From Paraspadella gotoi (lineage: Eukaryota; Chaetognatha): 64,000 bases of DNA. Below the pieces are notes generated by a model. That model was given only the letters and a program-made list of their open reading frames with translations, had not been told where the DNA came from and did no database searches. The stretch's first letter is position 1. Each line of letters opens with the position of its first letter. The position numbers and the translations under genes were made by a program. Positions 1-11,596 of this stretch are shown here, in pieces. The stretch lies in assembly GCA_051294375.1 (NCBI GenBank), contig CM119270.1:16799904-16863903 (forward strand), written 5' to 3'.

Positions 1-1152
1 AAGGGTAAGCCAAATAAAAAAAATTACTATTAAATAAGTTAATAAACAAAATTAATTAAATTTAGTCAATATAATAATAATATTATTAAAAAAATTTTAA
101 AAAATTATCAAATAAATATCAATATTAATAGTAATTATGATACTAATCAAAAATTGATCTTAAAATTATCTCAATTATATGATTAAAATCGATTTTATCT
201 TTAAAGTGACTATAAATTATTATGTTCAAACACCACAAAAAAGGGGATTATACTCTATCATTTGATCGCTCTTGTGAGTTTTATTCCGGTCAACTTTTTT
301 TTGTTTTTATGGTTCCAATGTATAGAGCAGACAAAGAAAAACCAAATAGAAGAAGTCGTTAAGAGAGATCTAGTGTGGTTATTGATTTTTGGTAGATCTA
401 TTAATGAAGAAATTTTTTAAAAAGGAGTTATATTTCTTTTTAACAACTTTTTATGACAAATCCAAATCTACAAAAAAATCTTTAAAAAAATGTTTTGAAA
501 TTTTAACATTTATTGGTTTAGTACTAGTATAAATATGGCCTACTGCGTAAATTGTAAAATTTATTATAAATATTTTTATTACATAAATGTTTATTAGTAT
601 AATGTTGTTCGTTCCTCACTTTTAGAATTTTAATTAATGTTAAATTTAGAAATTTTACTACGCGTTAGTGCCCATCAATGGCATGGTTGAATTTCAAAAA
701 AGCAAAAATTTTGCATTTGAATAGGACCTTCCTGTTAAAACATATATTTTTATAAAAAAAATAAAATGTTTGAAAAATTTCGGTTTATCTTACAGGTACA
801 GACCTAGGAGTATGTGCCTGAGAAATCTGAATGTCAAAAACTTATTGACAAGCACAATGACAGCCTTTTTCATTTTATAGTTTTTCTAGTTAAAACTTAT
901 AGAAAATAAAAATTTCAGTGTGAAAAAAATTGCAAGAGAATAATGATCTGGCAAAAGCCTGTTGCCTAACTAAACATTGAATTATATTAATAATAATTTT
1001 TTTTATGTTCCCAAGACATTATAATAACTAATGAATGTAAAAATATTTAAAATAATTGTCTCAATTTTTTTCACAATGAGTTTAAAATTGAATTATCAAA
1101 TAAGAGGGGGAAAATGTTTCAAAACAGCTGCTGGAGGGAAAGCGCACCAGTT
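1..1152. other. AT-rich intergenic DNA
   Basis: Strongly AT-rich sequence with many stops in all frames. I see no gene, RNA or recognisable element before the left target-site duplication of the hAT element. Confidence 0.6.
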
Positions 1153-1160
1153 GTTATGAT
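1153..1160. repeat. hAT target-site duplication, left copy
   Basis: The 8-bp sequence gttatgat directly abuts the left inverted repeat and is repeated exactly at the other end of the element. Confidence 0.9.
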
Positions 1161-2625
1161 TAGGGTTCCGATAACCGTTAATTTTTGAGAAATTTCGCTT
1201 AATCGTTAAAACTAATATTTTTAACGGTTAACCGTTAAAATCGGTTAATTTTATAATTTAACTTATAGCTATAAGTTAAATTATAATGCTGCATTGATGC
1301 TGCAATGCTGATGAAGACTCTAATTGTAGAGTTTGAAACATGTCCTAAAAAATGTCCTAAAAATTCGTTGAAACAAAACAAATAAATGGTTTTCCTCTCT
1401 AAGTTCGAACACAAATGAAATCGAAGTCTATACACAATATATATTTAACTTAAATTTAAAATATTATATTTAATCAAACTAAAGGTTTTATAATATTTTG
1501 CTTTAACCCTTGCTCCTGAATGCTTTTATCTTCTATTTCAGATAGATAGGTACACTTTTAAGTTAGTAAATGAAAAATTGGTTTGAGCATAACTATTTTG
1601 AATCTACCTATGATCAATTTAGCTAATTAGAAAATGCATCGTGATAAATCTACTTACAAAACTTTTTTTGCCTCATAGCATAATAAAAAATAAAAAAAAG
1701 AACAAAGAAAGAAAAACCACAATGTATTCTAATTCTATGTTTTGTTTTTTTCTTTCTCTCTCGATCTCTTTTTATTTCATTATATCTCTTCATTATTTTT
1801 TTAGTTGTTAGTTTCTTGAACGCTTGTTTTCTGTTTTTATTTTTTATAAGCCATAAGCATAAATTTAAATTATGAATAATAATTTTTTATTGAAAGTTTG
1901 ATTGATCGATTGATCCAAAATTTATTGGTTATTAAATATTTTTTTCAGTTTTATTAAAAAATATATCATGATTGAAGGATAGTTTTAGTTAGCCTTAATT
2001 GGCCATTTTAAGATTGTTCCTTCTATTATTATTTTTTTTATTACATTTGGTTTTATTTCATTTGCTTCTTTGTTTGTTTAAAGACGTGAAATAAAAAAAT
2101 TAGCAATAAGATATATTATTTTAAATAAAAATTTAATTTGCAAGAAAATGTATGCAACTATTTGTATGTGCATATATATTATATTTCATATATTCTTTGA
2201 TGTAAATGCATAAAATTAATTGAAAGGAAAACGAAAAAAAAATTGGAGAAATAAGTAAGAAAAAAAAACACTAGAAGGGAAAAAAAAATGAAAAGTTAAA
2301 AAAAGGGAGAAAAAAAGGAGAGAAAAGAAAGGGGAAAAGAGGGAGGGGAAAAGAAAGAAAGAAAAGAAAGGTACAAAAGGAGATTAGTAGAGAGTAAAGA
2401 GAGAGAGAGCGTGAAAAAATATGGTGAGAAAAGGAGAGGAGAATAAGAGAGGAAAAGAAAAAATTATTTTCTTTTAAAAAATCAAAGATTTTATACCAAA
2501 AATAAAAAAATTATATTTAAAAATTACCGAATTTAACCGTTAAAATAAATATAATTAACCGGTTTAGGTTAAAATTATTTTTAACCGTTAATAACCGTTA
2601 ACTGTTAACGGTTATCGTAACCCTA
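1161..2625. mobile_element. Non-autonomous hAT-superfamily DNA transposon
   Basis: A 1465-bp element with terminal inverted repeats of about 21 bp: the left end reads TAGGGTTCCGATAACCGTTA and the right end, reverse-complemented, differs by one base (TAGGGTTACGATAACCGTTA). It is flanked by an exact 8-bp direct repeat, gttatgat (1153-1160 and 2626-2633). An 8-bp target duplication with termini starting TAGGG is the signature of the hAT superfamily. Extra AACCGTTA copies sit just inside both ends, like the subterminal repeats hAT transposases bind. No transposase ORF is present; the interior is AT-rich with a long purine-rich stretch at about 2220-2465, so it depends on a transposase made elsewhere. 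The intact duplication and near-identical ends suggest a fairly young insertion. Confidence 0.9.
1308..1342 (+). other. Hammerhead-like hairpin motif, copy 1
   Basis: CTGATGA is followed by a stem (AGACTC pairing with GAGTTT, one G-T pair) closing an 8-nt loop, then GAAAC. This order matches the hammerhead ribozyme core CUGANGA - stem II - GAAA. Two other copies in the window keep the stem and change the loop. I could not define stems I and III or a cleavage site, so catalysis is not shown. It lies inside the hAT element. Confidence 0.4.
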
Positions 2626-2633
2626 GTTATGAT
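2626..2633. repeat. hAT target-site duplication, right copy
   Basis: Exact copy of the left 8-bp sequence gttatgat, directly abutting the right inverted repeat. Confidence 0.9.
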
Positions 2634-3889
2634 GTAACGTATTATCAATTTGCTTTATAAGAACATAAACGTCAGGTTCTTTTCCAACTAATGAAATGGA
2701 TAAATATTAATCACAGTCCATCAGTTAAGAGTTATAACAATTATTTTCATTTCACTCCCATTTGAAATTCGTTTAGTATTAAATAGTTTTATTTCAAGAT
2801 TAAATTGAAACGATATTCAATTAAATTTATATTTGAAGTTGGAGTTGTTATTGATGCTGTTTTAACAATTATTGTCATAATAAGATTGGTGTTTGGTTAA
2901 GAAAAATGAAATAAATTATTAAATTGACTCGATTTTCAGACGATTGGTGTAAGTTCTTTGTCTCTTAATTTTAATCAATGTTGTTTTGAACTGCTTCAAT
3001 CACATAGGTATATTGTAATGGTGTAGGTCTTTTCTATTTAGTGAATTGGTGAACTTTAAGATTATTATAATGAATACATTTTAGAACACATACATTCTTA
3101 ATTTCGTGAAATACTAACAAATAACATCAATGCCTATTGCTACAAAATCTATCACAATAAGAAAAATCTGTAGGCCGGTTAGTGCAGCTGAGTATTGAGT
3201 AATTAGTAAGTAAGCAAGTAAGGGCTATCGTTCAAAAAAAAAATATTCGATTGAAACCAAATAAACTAATTAATCATTAGCAATATTGACCTAGTATATT
3301 GAACCCGTTATGTAACTAGACTTAAATTTAAAGTTTGGCTTTTTTCTAATAATTTAACAAATTAAACATGAATGAGATAAACTTGTTACTTCTCCTCCCT
3401 TTGAGAAGCGGAATATCTTTTGTTCATAAATGTTTTTTTTAATTTTTTTCGTTAGAGGGAATTCTCGTCTATCATTGATGAAGAGAAAAACAAAAAGACA
3501 ATGGCTATATATTTATAGTATTTATGATGCTATAAAGGATATCATTATATCATAATAATAATATTATTATAAAAATTATCCATTCATTTAATAAATAAGC
3601 TCTCTTGCCCCTGACTTTGTACAGGCTTTGGTGATTTATGGCCTCCATCATTCTTACAAGATTATAACATAGCTGGTCCCTGCAAGCTTTCAATCAAGAC
3701 TCTCTCACTGTTGAGTTTATTCACTCACAGAGTATCTGGTTTCCTTATCAATGAAGTGGTATAATATTTCAAATAATGTTTCAATTGTCTGAAAAGACAA
3801 CTCCCTTTAGTGTCACATAGTGGAATACTGAAGAGACAGTAATTATTGATAAGTGTTAATGACAGAACCGTTCAATATAAGCAGTCCCT
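2634..3889. other. AT-rich intergenic DNA
   Basis: No coding exon or RNA gene seen. A short stretch near 3170-3245 ends in an A-rich tail and could be a small retroposon fragment, but it is too short to classify. Confidence 0.5.
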
Positions 3890-4040
3890 GAGCTTCGGAT
3901 CAGGCTGTAACACCATGTTACAGGCGGGTTAAGCGCCCCGTCCCTCGTAACTGCCAGACGACCACCGGGCTAGAACCCCGGACCTTTGGGTTGGGAGGCG
4001 AATGACTTGCCTCCGGAACCAATGGCCGCTGATGAACGGT
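3890..4040 (-). mobile_element. tRNA-derived SINE
   Basis: Read on the minus strand, this stretch begins with tRNA-like sequence. A GC-rich head has an A-box-like GGCCATTGGTTCCGG, an anticodon-arm-like CGCCTCCCAA, and a B box GGGGTTCTAGCCC that fits GGTTCRANNCC with one change. The spacing from head to B box, about 50 nt, is that of a tRNA. It runs into non-tRNA sequence toward 3890. The host tRNA could be a glycine CCC type from the CTCCCAA loop, but the acceptor stem does not pair, so it is a retroposon rather than a tRNA gene. Confidence 0.6.
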
Positions 4041-4084
4041 TGGTGGATTTTAGTCCACCATAATACAATTATATCATAATATCG

Positions 4085-4132
4085 TTGATTATTATTAATT
4101 AATTATTTATTATTAATTAATAATCATCAATA
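4085..4132. repeat. AT-only inverted repeat
   Basis: TTGATTATTATTAATTAA is mirrored by TTAATTAATAATCATCAA across a short AT spacer, giving a long near-perfect hairpin made only of A/T pairs plus two G-C pairs. Confidence 0.6.
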
Positions 4133-4441
4133 ATTATTACTTATAACATGATGTGATATTATGAGATTATATAATGCAACTTTGTAAGATTATTCAATAG
4201 AAAATAGTAAGTTATAGTCGTAGAAATAAGGTTTTTTAGATTAAACTTCAGCAGAGAATTGTGAATATGTATATTCGAAATTTGATTTCAAAAAGGAACA
4301 GCATAAGAGATATAGATATACTTATAACTAGTCAATTGGCTCATCACCTTGACTATCCTACTGGATTACCTAATCGGTTAGGCAAAAAGAGATTCGTCAA
4401 TCATAACAAAAAATAATAGTTCGATAAAAATAAAATTGTGA

Positions 4442-4771
4442 ACCGAAGGTCATTTCATCGGCGAATCCGAGATTCCGTTTGACGTCGCGTTACAGCGAAT
4501 CGCGTTTATTGAGAGAGACACCCTGAAAAGAGAGACGATACAGCGGGCGGCGCTAAATCCAACGGAGCGAGAGAAGCGGGAGATGTTTATAGCGAATCTG
4601 ATTAAATTAGATCTTGGTCGAGATTCGCGAGACGACGACGACGACGACGACGACGACGATGGGCGCCTATTGGAGAAAGTAGTGTCGTCTCTCTCGGTCC
4701 CAATGGAAGAAATTTACATTCAGGAATTAAAATGCTTTTGGTTAAGGCCAAGACTGGACGTATTGAAATAA
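4442..4771 (+). CDS. Possible 3' coding exon with poly-Asp run
   Basis: An open frame runs from just after a TGA at 4439-4441 to a TAA at 4769-4771 (109 codons). Before the first ATG (4583) it already reads like protein, for example FIERDTLKRETIQRAALN then PTEREKREMFIANLIKLDL. It then has ten consecutive aspartates and ends in LRPRLDVLK. The lack of an upstream ATG suggests a terminal exon with an acceptor near 4450-4470, but no strong pyrimidine tract is visible. I do not recognise the family. It lies about 1 kb outside the giant inverted repeat. It could also be a chance frame in a locally GC-richer patch. Confidence 0.3.
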   Translation, partial: TEGHFIGESEIPFDVALQRIAFIERDTLKRETIQRAALNPTEREKREMFIANLIKLDLGRDSRDDDDDDDDDDGRLLEKVVSSLSVPMEEIYIQELKCFWLRPRLDVLK

Positions 4772-5726
4772 TTTAATTTCATCATCGTTTAAAATTGAAA
4801 GAAATCGGAGACTGATTCCCTTGTGTAATATGTGTATGTTATGAATTAATTAAGATTCGTCCAAAAATGAGATTTCGCTTAAACCCCTCAATACGTATTC
4901 AAAAAAAAAAACAAAAAAAAAGACGGAGGTGGGCACATCCACTTGCGTTTCTTCACAATTTACAAATTTGACACGGTATATACGATTTTATGGGAAAATC
5001 TATATGCATTAGATGCTAATTTCTGGGGTATGTAAACGGTGGAATTCCCTCCTAAAAGGATGCACACAAGATTCCGCGCGACACAAAGGGCCGCGTCAAA
5101 ACCAATGAAGAGGCGTTGGACTTCAACCGAGAAGATTCTGTTTTGGTCTCGACCGAAAATTGAGACGAGATTCATTCTTTTGATTCCGAAGAAAATTCCA
5201 TTTTCTTTTTCTTTTCTTAAAAAGATTTTTCTTTTTCTTTTGTTGTTTTGATTGTTATTCGTTTTAAAAAGATTCCTTCGTCGTTTCTTCCTTGGGTCGA
5301 TGGCGTAATTCCACGAGAGAGATTCCATCCGACAAGGATGGAACGGCAATGAGGAAGGAATAAAAATCGGCAATGCGACGCCGTCTATGTGAATTGACTT
5401 AGGGACTTATGTCGGCTGCTCCTACTCGGGGGGGGGGGTCTTCGGCGAGGTTCTTGGAAAAATCATCCACTCGGGTTCCACCTCGGCCTCCTTTTTTTGG
5501 GAAGACGCTGACGCCCTCGGAGTCATCGGTTATCAGGAGAAAGAGACAACGAAAAAAATGAAGATCCAGAAAGAAAAAAAAAAGAAAAAAACAGATGAAA
5601 AACTGAAATGCTGCATAGTGCATAGTGCATAGTGCATAGTGCATGGGTAAAAGAACGAGTGGAATGCATGGAAATTTAATTTTAAAAAATGATTTAATTT
5701 TTTAAAAATCCAAATTTAATATAGCT
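4772..5726. other. Intergenic region with weak coding hints
   Basis: On the minus strand at about 5400-5535 a frame reads ITDDSEGVSVFPKKGGRGG and then VDDFSKNLAEDPPP, which looks protein-like. It lacks clear splice sites, and a 10-bp G homopolymer at about 5430 makes its frame uncertain. The rest holds A/T homopolymers and a short gcatagt tandem repeat near 5615-5645. No named gene. Confidence 0.3.
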
Positions 5727-5776
5727 ACCAGAGTCAGCCAATCAGGCTACAAACCATAGCCAATTCACAGCCTCGA
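5727..5776 (+). promoter_or_regulatory. CCAAT boxes, left arm
   Basis: Two CCAAT boxes (AGCCAATCAGG and TAGCCAATTCA) lie within 50 bp of the ATG at 5780. They match the two nearest boxes in the right arm; the further two boxes there fall outside the repeat boundary and are missing here. Confidence 0.55.
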
Positions 5777-7707
5777 AAAATGAACGACATCTTCATGGAT
5801 TCTTCGTTGAGTCGAGATGCTCGTCCAGCGTCGTCGCTGGAAGAAATCGTCAGAGACACAGAGGACTCTCTTCAAAGAGTCAGACTCAAGTTGGGAGCGA
5901 CGAAGGCTTTGGGACGCGGGGGAAGAGGTGAGGAGGGTTGGGAGATGATGATGATGATGACGATGATGATGACGATGTCGTTGAAGATGGATACAAAAAA
6001 ATTGGTTACCGAACAGAAGTTCCGATTTTGTATATTTGTGTTTTTTTTAAAAAATTTATTTAGTAAAATTCTTCTTTTTTAACTTCTTTTAATTAATATT
6101 TTTTTAATAATTTTTTAAAACATAACCTTCTATTTCCCGCTTTACCCAATTTACCTCCACAGTCCCCTCCGCCCTTCATCCCGCCCACGCCCATCCACCG
6201 CAAAGTCTTACTCCGCCCATTTTCTTTCCACGCCGCCAAACGCCCTTCTCCGATCGCGCTTGGGAGCGCCCAAATCCGCCGCGCGGCGCCAAGAGTTCCG
6301 TTTTCGGTTCCAGGAGCGGCGTCCCCGAAACAGGAGCGGCCAAAAGGGCGCCGCGAGAAGGGAAAGTTTTTTCGGCGCGGAGACGATCGATCCGGACAAT
6401 CGGCGGCCGGAAAAGAAGGACGGAAAAGTCCGGTTCAGTTTGGAGGGAAACAGTTGAGTGGGATAAAATGAATATGGGGGAGAAGTTAAAAGGATCGAAA
6501 CGCCGATGGATTGTAAAGAATTTATGACTAATTTATACTAATTATACTAATTTATATAATTGTATTATACTAATTATATAATTATAATTATAATTATACT
6601 AATTATACTAACTTATATAATTTATAATTATACTAATTTATATTTTATTTTTAAAAGTAAGTTAAAATTAGAGAGTTAAATCTTTTAAAAAAACCTATGA
6701 TATTTTAATTAAATAGTTTGAAATGAAAAATACTAAATTTAATCTTAAAAATGAATTTTTTAATTAGTTATAAAACCAACTCGTTTATCATAAGATTCTA
6801 CTGCCCTGTTAACAACCTCTCCCCTTATTTCCTTCCTCGTCCCCCAGAGTCCCGCCTCTTCCCTCCTCTTCATCCTCCCCTCCACCGGAAGTGACGCCCT
6901 CCATGATCGGCGCCATGATGGAGAAGATCGAGAATCAGAACGAGACGATCGCGTTGCTGGGGTCGGCGCTGGAGAAGATGGAGGCGAGGTACTCCAACCA
7001 GGAGGCCAATCTCTCGCATCTGGAGAAGCAGGTGGTCTAAGGGGAACGTTGCAGATGGTTGGAGGCAATGAAGCATTCGATTGCTGGCTTGATGTCAATT
7101 TGCATATTTTTGTTTGTCTGTTTGTCCATTAATTTTGTAGCTGGATACAACAACTTCTCAAACTTTTAACGCCGACTTTTAACCCCTCACCAGGTGGAGT
7201 CCCTCCAATCGCGCCTCGCCGAACGCGGCGTCGACATCTCCACCGAAATCCAAGATGGCGTCGATGCGCGACGCCGTCGCTCGTGAGATGGCGTCGCTGG
7301 AGGCGCGCGTGGAGAGGGCGGCGCTGGACGCCGAGGCTGGCGGCGTCGTCGACGCTAAAATAGGCGCCATCGAGCGGCGAGTGGAGGCAGCGAGGCGGGA
7401 GGCGGAGGAAGAGAAGACCGGCGTCCGGACTGTCGTGCAAACGTGAGGAAACGGATCAAAACTGTAGAAAAATTATTCTTTCATTCAATATTGCTGTATC
7501 TTCCATGTATCTTGACTTTGGGCAGGCAACCGATTAATAAAGTACTATATATGTTTGCTACATTATTTAATCTTACAATTTCGTTCATTCATGTCTTGTG
7601 GTTAAATGATTTCTCTCGATTCGTCCATCCATTCATTCAGTCTACCAATTTATTCATTAACTCGATTCTTTCATTAACTCATTTAATCATTAATTCATCT
7701 ATTTCTT

Positions 7708-7797
7708 CATTCATTCAGTCATTCATTCATTCATTTATTCATTCATTCATTCATTCATTCATTCATTCATTCATTCATTCATCCCTTCATCCCTTCA
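7708..7797 (+). repeat. (TTCA)n microsatellite, left arm
   Basis: Tandem TTCA tetranucleotides in intron 4 of the left-arm gene, ending just before the exon 5 acceptor. Confidence 0.9.
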
Positions 7798-7910
7798 TTT
7801 CTCCAGTCTTCGTCGCCACATTTCTAACGTCGAGTCCGACGTGACCGAAGTCCTCAAACGACAGAAGAAAATCGAAGCGAAACAAGAGGAGATGGAGATG
7901 ACTTTGCGGG

Positions 7911-8450
7911 TGGGTCTTGTGGGGTTGAGTTTTGTGGGGTGAGTTTTGTGGGGTGGAGTTTTGTGGGGGGAGAGTCATGCGGAGATGGAGGCTTGTGGAG
8001 ATGGACTCTTGTGGGGGTTGAGTTTTGTGGGGGAAGAGTTTTGTGGAGATGGAGTCTTGTGGAGATGGAGTCTTGTGGAGGTAGAGTTTTGTGGGGGAAG
8101 AGTTTTGTGAGATGGAGGCTTGTGGAGATGGAATCTTGTGGAGGCGGAGTTTTTGTGGGAAGAGTTTTGTGGAGATGGAGGCTTGTGGAGATGAGTCTTG
8201 TGGGGGTTGAGTTTGTGGGGAAGAGTTTTGTGGAGATAGAGGCTTGTGGAGATGGAGTCTTGTGGGGTTGAGTTTTGTGGGGGAAGAGTTTGTGGAGATG
8301 GAGACTTGTGGAGATGGAATCTTGTGGAGGCGGAGTTTTGTGAGGGAAGAGTTTGTGGAGATGGAGTCTTGTGGTGTTGAGTTTTATGCGGGTAGAGTCA
8401 TGTGGAGCTGGAATCTTGTGGCGACGGAGTCTTGTTAGGATTTTATTTCG
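7911..8450 (+). repeat. GTGGAGATGG-type minisatellite in intron 5, left arm
   Basis: About 540 bp of G/T-rich irregular repeats built from GTGGAGATGGAG, TCTTGTGG and GAGTTTTGTGGGG. It starts at the exon 5 donor (GTGGGTCTTGTGG) and seems to have grown from it. Any long ORF here is an effect of the repeat. Confidence 0.85.
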
Positions 8451-10260
8451 CACCACTAAGGAGCCTTGTGGTGGGTCTCTCATGACGTTGTTGAGTTGGC
8501 GAATCTTGTGGTTGTGAGCGTTGTGGGCAATGGAATAGTTGGTGGGGAATTGTTTAAAAATAAATATACTACTCGTTTTTTGGGGAAATTGCGGAAATTA
8601 TGAATGTCATAACACCTGTTTGCATGTTGTTGTTAGTAGATCGAAAAACTTTATATAAATGCTAATATTTCTTTTTTACATAATCGAATTTACTGCTTGA
8701 TTCGGGAACAATTGTTTTACTTATTTAACTACGAACGGGGGAAAAGATGAAGATAAAAAAACCCAGAACATAATCATAAATGATAAAAAGTTTTGATTGG
8801 GTAAATGTAATGCTGGGGGACCGTATAAAACATATCCATCCCGGTTCTTGCAATACACTCTCACCTCCTAAGCTCTCGGTCACTTCCGGGGCTTTATTTG
8901 CAGCTAGAGGTCGGAGACCTGGCCTTTCTTGCGATTTGATTAATTGATTGATTGATTGATTCGAATTCCTCCTTCAGGATTCTTCCCTCGACACCCGCCA
9001 CCGCCTCGAAGAGATGAAGTCTGTCCGGAGGATCTCGACAAGACGGACACCCGCGTCGCCGACTTCGGGCGGCGGACGAAAGAGTTGAGGCGTCGGATGA
9101 AGGAGTTGGAGTCGTCGGGGGGCGAGCAGGGTGGCTCGGGGCGTTGGAAGGAGGAGGAGGAGGAGAAGCGTGGCCGAATGAGATCGGAAGAGGAAGAGAA
9201 GGAAACGAGGGTGAGTTGAGTCGTATTAACTCACCCATTTACATAATTTGGTATTTTAATTAAATATAAGAATTAGTATTTATTACCTTATCGCAACTCT
9301 ATTTTTAGTATTCTTTAGGTAACAAGAAGAATTTGTGCACTGGTTATCTGTCAAAACCAATGTTTGTATTTTGAATTTTCTATTTTATTTATTATTATTA
9401 TAATTATTTATTAAAATAAATCAAATGATTCTGTTTGTGTTGATGTCAAGATAATTGAGTTGACTTTTTTCCCGCAGACGAAAACGATGACGAGGAAGAG
9501 GATTCATCTACCTCCTTCAACGAAAACAAAAACAAAAACAAATCCGAGACGAAAACGACCAAAGAAGCTCGAAATCGGCGGACCTCCTCGTGGACGGGCG
9601 GTTTGGGCGAGGACGGCGATGACGCCGCCTCCGACGCCTCCAGCGACACCCTCTCCCTCGACGCCTCCGTCGCCGCCTTCGTCGCAAAAATGGCCAAAGA
9701 CTCCGCCCGCGTTTGGCGGGAGAGGGCGGGGAACGGCGACGGCGGCGGAGCGCAGCGGCAGCGGCGCTGAGAGCGGCGCGGAAGACGACACTCTGCCCAA
9801 GTCGACGGGAGTTCGAAGGGTGGGTCGCCAAAGGTTGAAGCGGATGGGGGGAGGTTATAGGGAAGTGGGTGGAGATTTTGATGAAAGACATCGAGAGGCG
9901 TATGTATGTTATTATGAAAAGAACTGGAATTAATTGGAGAATCGAGATTTAACTACCTACATAGTTAATTTGTTCAAAGATTATTAAATTTGATTTTGTG
10001 AATCGCATTCCTATTTCTTATATATTTGATATTTAATTAAAATTTAATGCGTCGATTATTTTATGGGTATTTTTAGAATCATTCCGAATCTCTCACTCGC
10101 TCTCTCTCTCTCACTCTCTCGCTCTCTACCAGCTGTGTCCGACGGGAAGGGCCTCACCTTCCATTATCTTCTATAAAATCCAGTTTCTTCCTTTTGTTCC
10201 TGTTTTTTCTCATCGACTATCGATCTCATATTTCCCATGATATGCAAATGATACAGAGAG

Positions 10261-10266
<6 letters not shown>

Positions 10267-10312
<46 letters not shown>
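10267..10312 (+). repeat. (GA)n microsatellite beside the left-arm LINE
   Basis: Perfect GA dinucleotide tract touching the 3' end of the LINE fragment. Another GA tract flanks the other end (about 11141-11160), so the element appears inserted within a GA microsatellite. Confidence 0.9.
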
Positions 10313-10315
<3 letters not shown>

Positions 10316-11140
10316 TTTTGAATTTGAATTTATTGAGATGGGGCTTTAGGCACAAAATAAAACAATAGGCCATAAAAAGCCTACTTTATTACATTTAAGT
10401 CTACGAATTTAGGCATCATCATGAAATCTTTCCAATTTACAATTTATCCATGTATTTTCCCTTTGTAAATAATCCATCCCAACAGCGTTTCGATAGGTGA
10501 AATGTTTGTCTGAATAGTATTAGAATTAATATGATTAATAGCATCGTCAAATAGGTGATTTCCTCGGATAATTCTTTTCAATCTCCGTACAGCAAAGTTT
10601 TTAACATAGTCAGATAATGGTATTTGGCCTGCGGCATCTAATGTGGCAGCAGTAGGAGTATGACTAGGTAAATTTTGAAAAATACGAATGGCTCTTAATT
10701 GTAAGCGATCAAATTTCATCCAGTGATAATTACCAGCAGACAGCAAACAAGGAGATGAGTATAAAAATAGAGAAACTATAAGACTTTGAAATAGTTGATG
10801 AACTAAACGATAATTATTCCCAGTTACAAACGCGAAAGTCTATTGATTGCAAGAATTTTACATTTTGCTTTTTTAAATAAATCATTAACGTGAAATGTCC
10901 AAGTAAGTTTTTTATCAATTATACACCCTAAAAACTTTACGTTGTCACACATTGGAATTTTTCTACCAAATAATGTTAAATTAACGCAAAAGTTAAAAGA
11001 TTAAAACTTCGTGTAATAACTATACAGTTAGATTTATCTGGACAAAGATCTAAAAACCACATTTCGCACCATCTTTCAAGTTTATGAAGTGTCCGTTGGA
11101 GAGCCTTTTCTGCTATATGCGGATCTTTAGATCTTTAGAG
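10313..11140 (-). mobile_element. 5'-truncated LINE, left arm
   Basis: Mirror copy of the element at 11597-12428. On the minus strand it encodes the C-terminal part of a Jockey-like reverse transcriptase protein, including an intact 100-codon frame (10444-10746), then a 3' UTR ending CAAATTCAAAAAA. The upstream half is broken by frameshifts. Confidence 0.75.
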
Positions 11141-11415
11141 GGAGAGAGAGAGAGAGAGAGTCACCCTTTTATGTAAATGAGATTAATCCAGGGAGATATC
11201 TCTAATTCCCTTCAGAAAGGGAAGAAGATAAAAAACAAAAGGGACACGCTCTTAATGATCTCTCTCTCTCTCTATCAACCTCTCTGTCTTTCTCATTCTC
11301 TTCTCTGTCTCTCAGTCGCCTCTCCTTCCGGGCAGACTAAAAACCGACTTCCCCAGTTTGATCGCATTTTTATCCGTTTTTATAGTCAGAGGTTTGGATT
11401 CTTCAATATTACATA

Positions 11416-11440
11416 NNNNNNNNNNNNNNNNNNNNNNNNN
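11416..11440. other. Assembly gap, 25 N
   Basis: Exactly 25 N at the centre of the inverted repeat. The same length occurs at 47070, 52127 and 59523, so it is a placeholder rather than a measured size. Confidence 0.95.
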
Positions 11441-11596
11441 GAGAGAGAATGAGAAAGACAGAGAGGTTGATAGAGAGAGAGAGAATCATAAACTGTCCCT
11501 TTTGTTTTTTTATTCTTCCCTTTCTGAAGGGAATTAGAGATATCTCCCTGGATTAATCTCATTTACATAAAAGGGTGACTCTCTCTCTCTCTCTCT

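Larger units (their letters stand above)
5780..9860 (+). pseudogene. Frame-broken copy of the coiled-coil gene (left arm)
   Basis: Mirror copy of the minus-strand gene at 12891-16831, with exons at 5780-5927, 6163-6452, 6892-7031, 7194-7442, 7807-7909, 8978-9210 and 9478-9860. All splice sites are retained. Lengths of exons 1, 3 and 5 equal those of the right arm. Exon 2 is 4 nt shorter. Exon 4 is 1 nt longer (GAAATCC for GAATCC). Exon 6 is 2 nt shorter: one G lost from each of two G runs. Exon 7 has compensating gains and losses. Together these destroy the reading frame. Most changes are one-base homopolymer indels, more typical of uncorrected sequence than of decay, so this may be an intact gene badly read, or an artefact copy. 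Confidence 0.75.

Noticed and set aside
3890-4040. Functional tRNA gene
   Set aside because: A and B boxes are present, but the acceptor stem does not pair and the sequence runs on into non-tRNA DNA; better read as a SINE.
7939-8438. Repetitive Trp/Gly/Val/Cys frame and its His/Lys/Pro mirror
   Set aside because: They translate the intronic GTGGAGATGG minisatellite and change frame with each unit.
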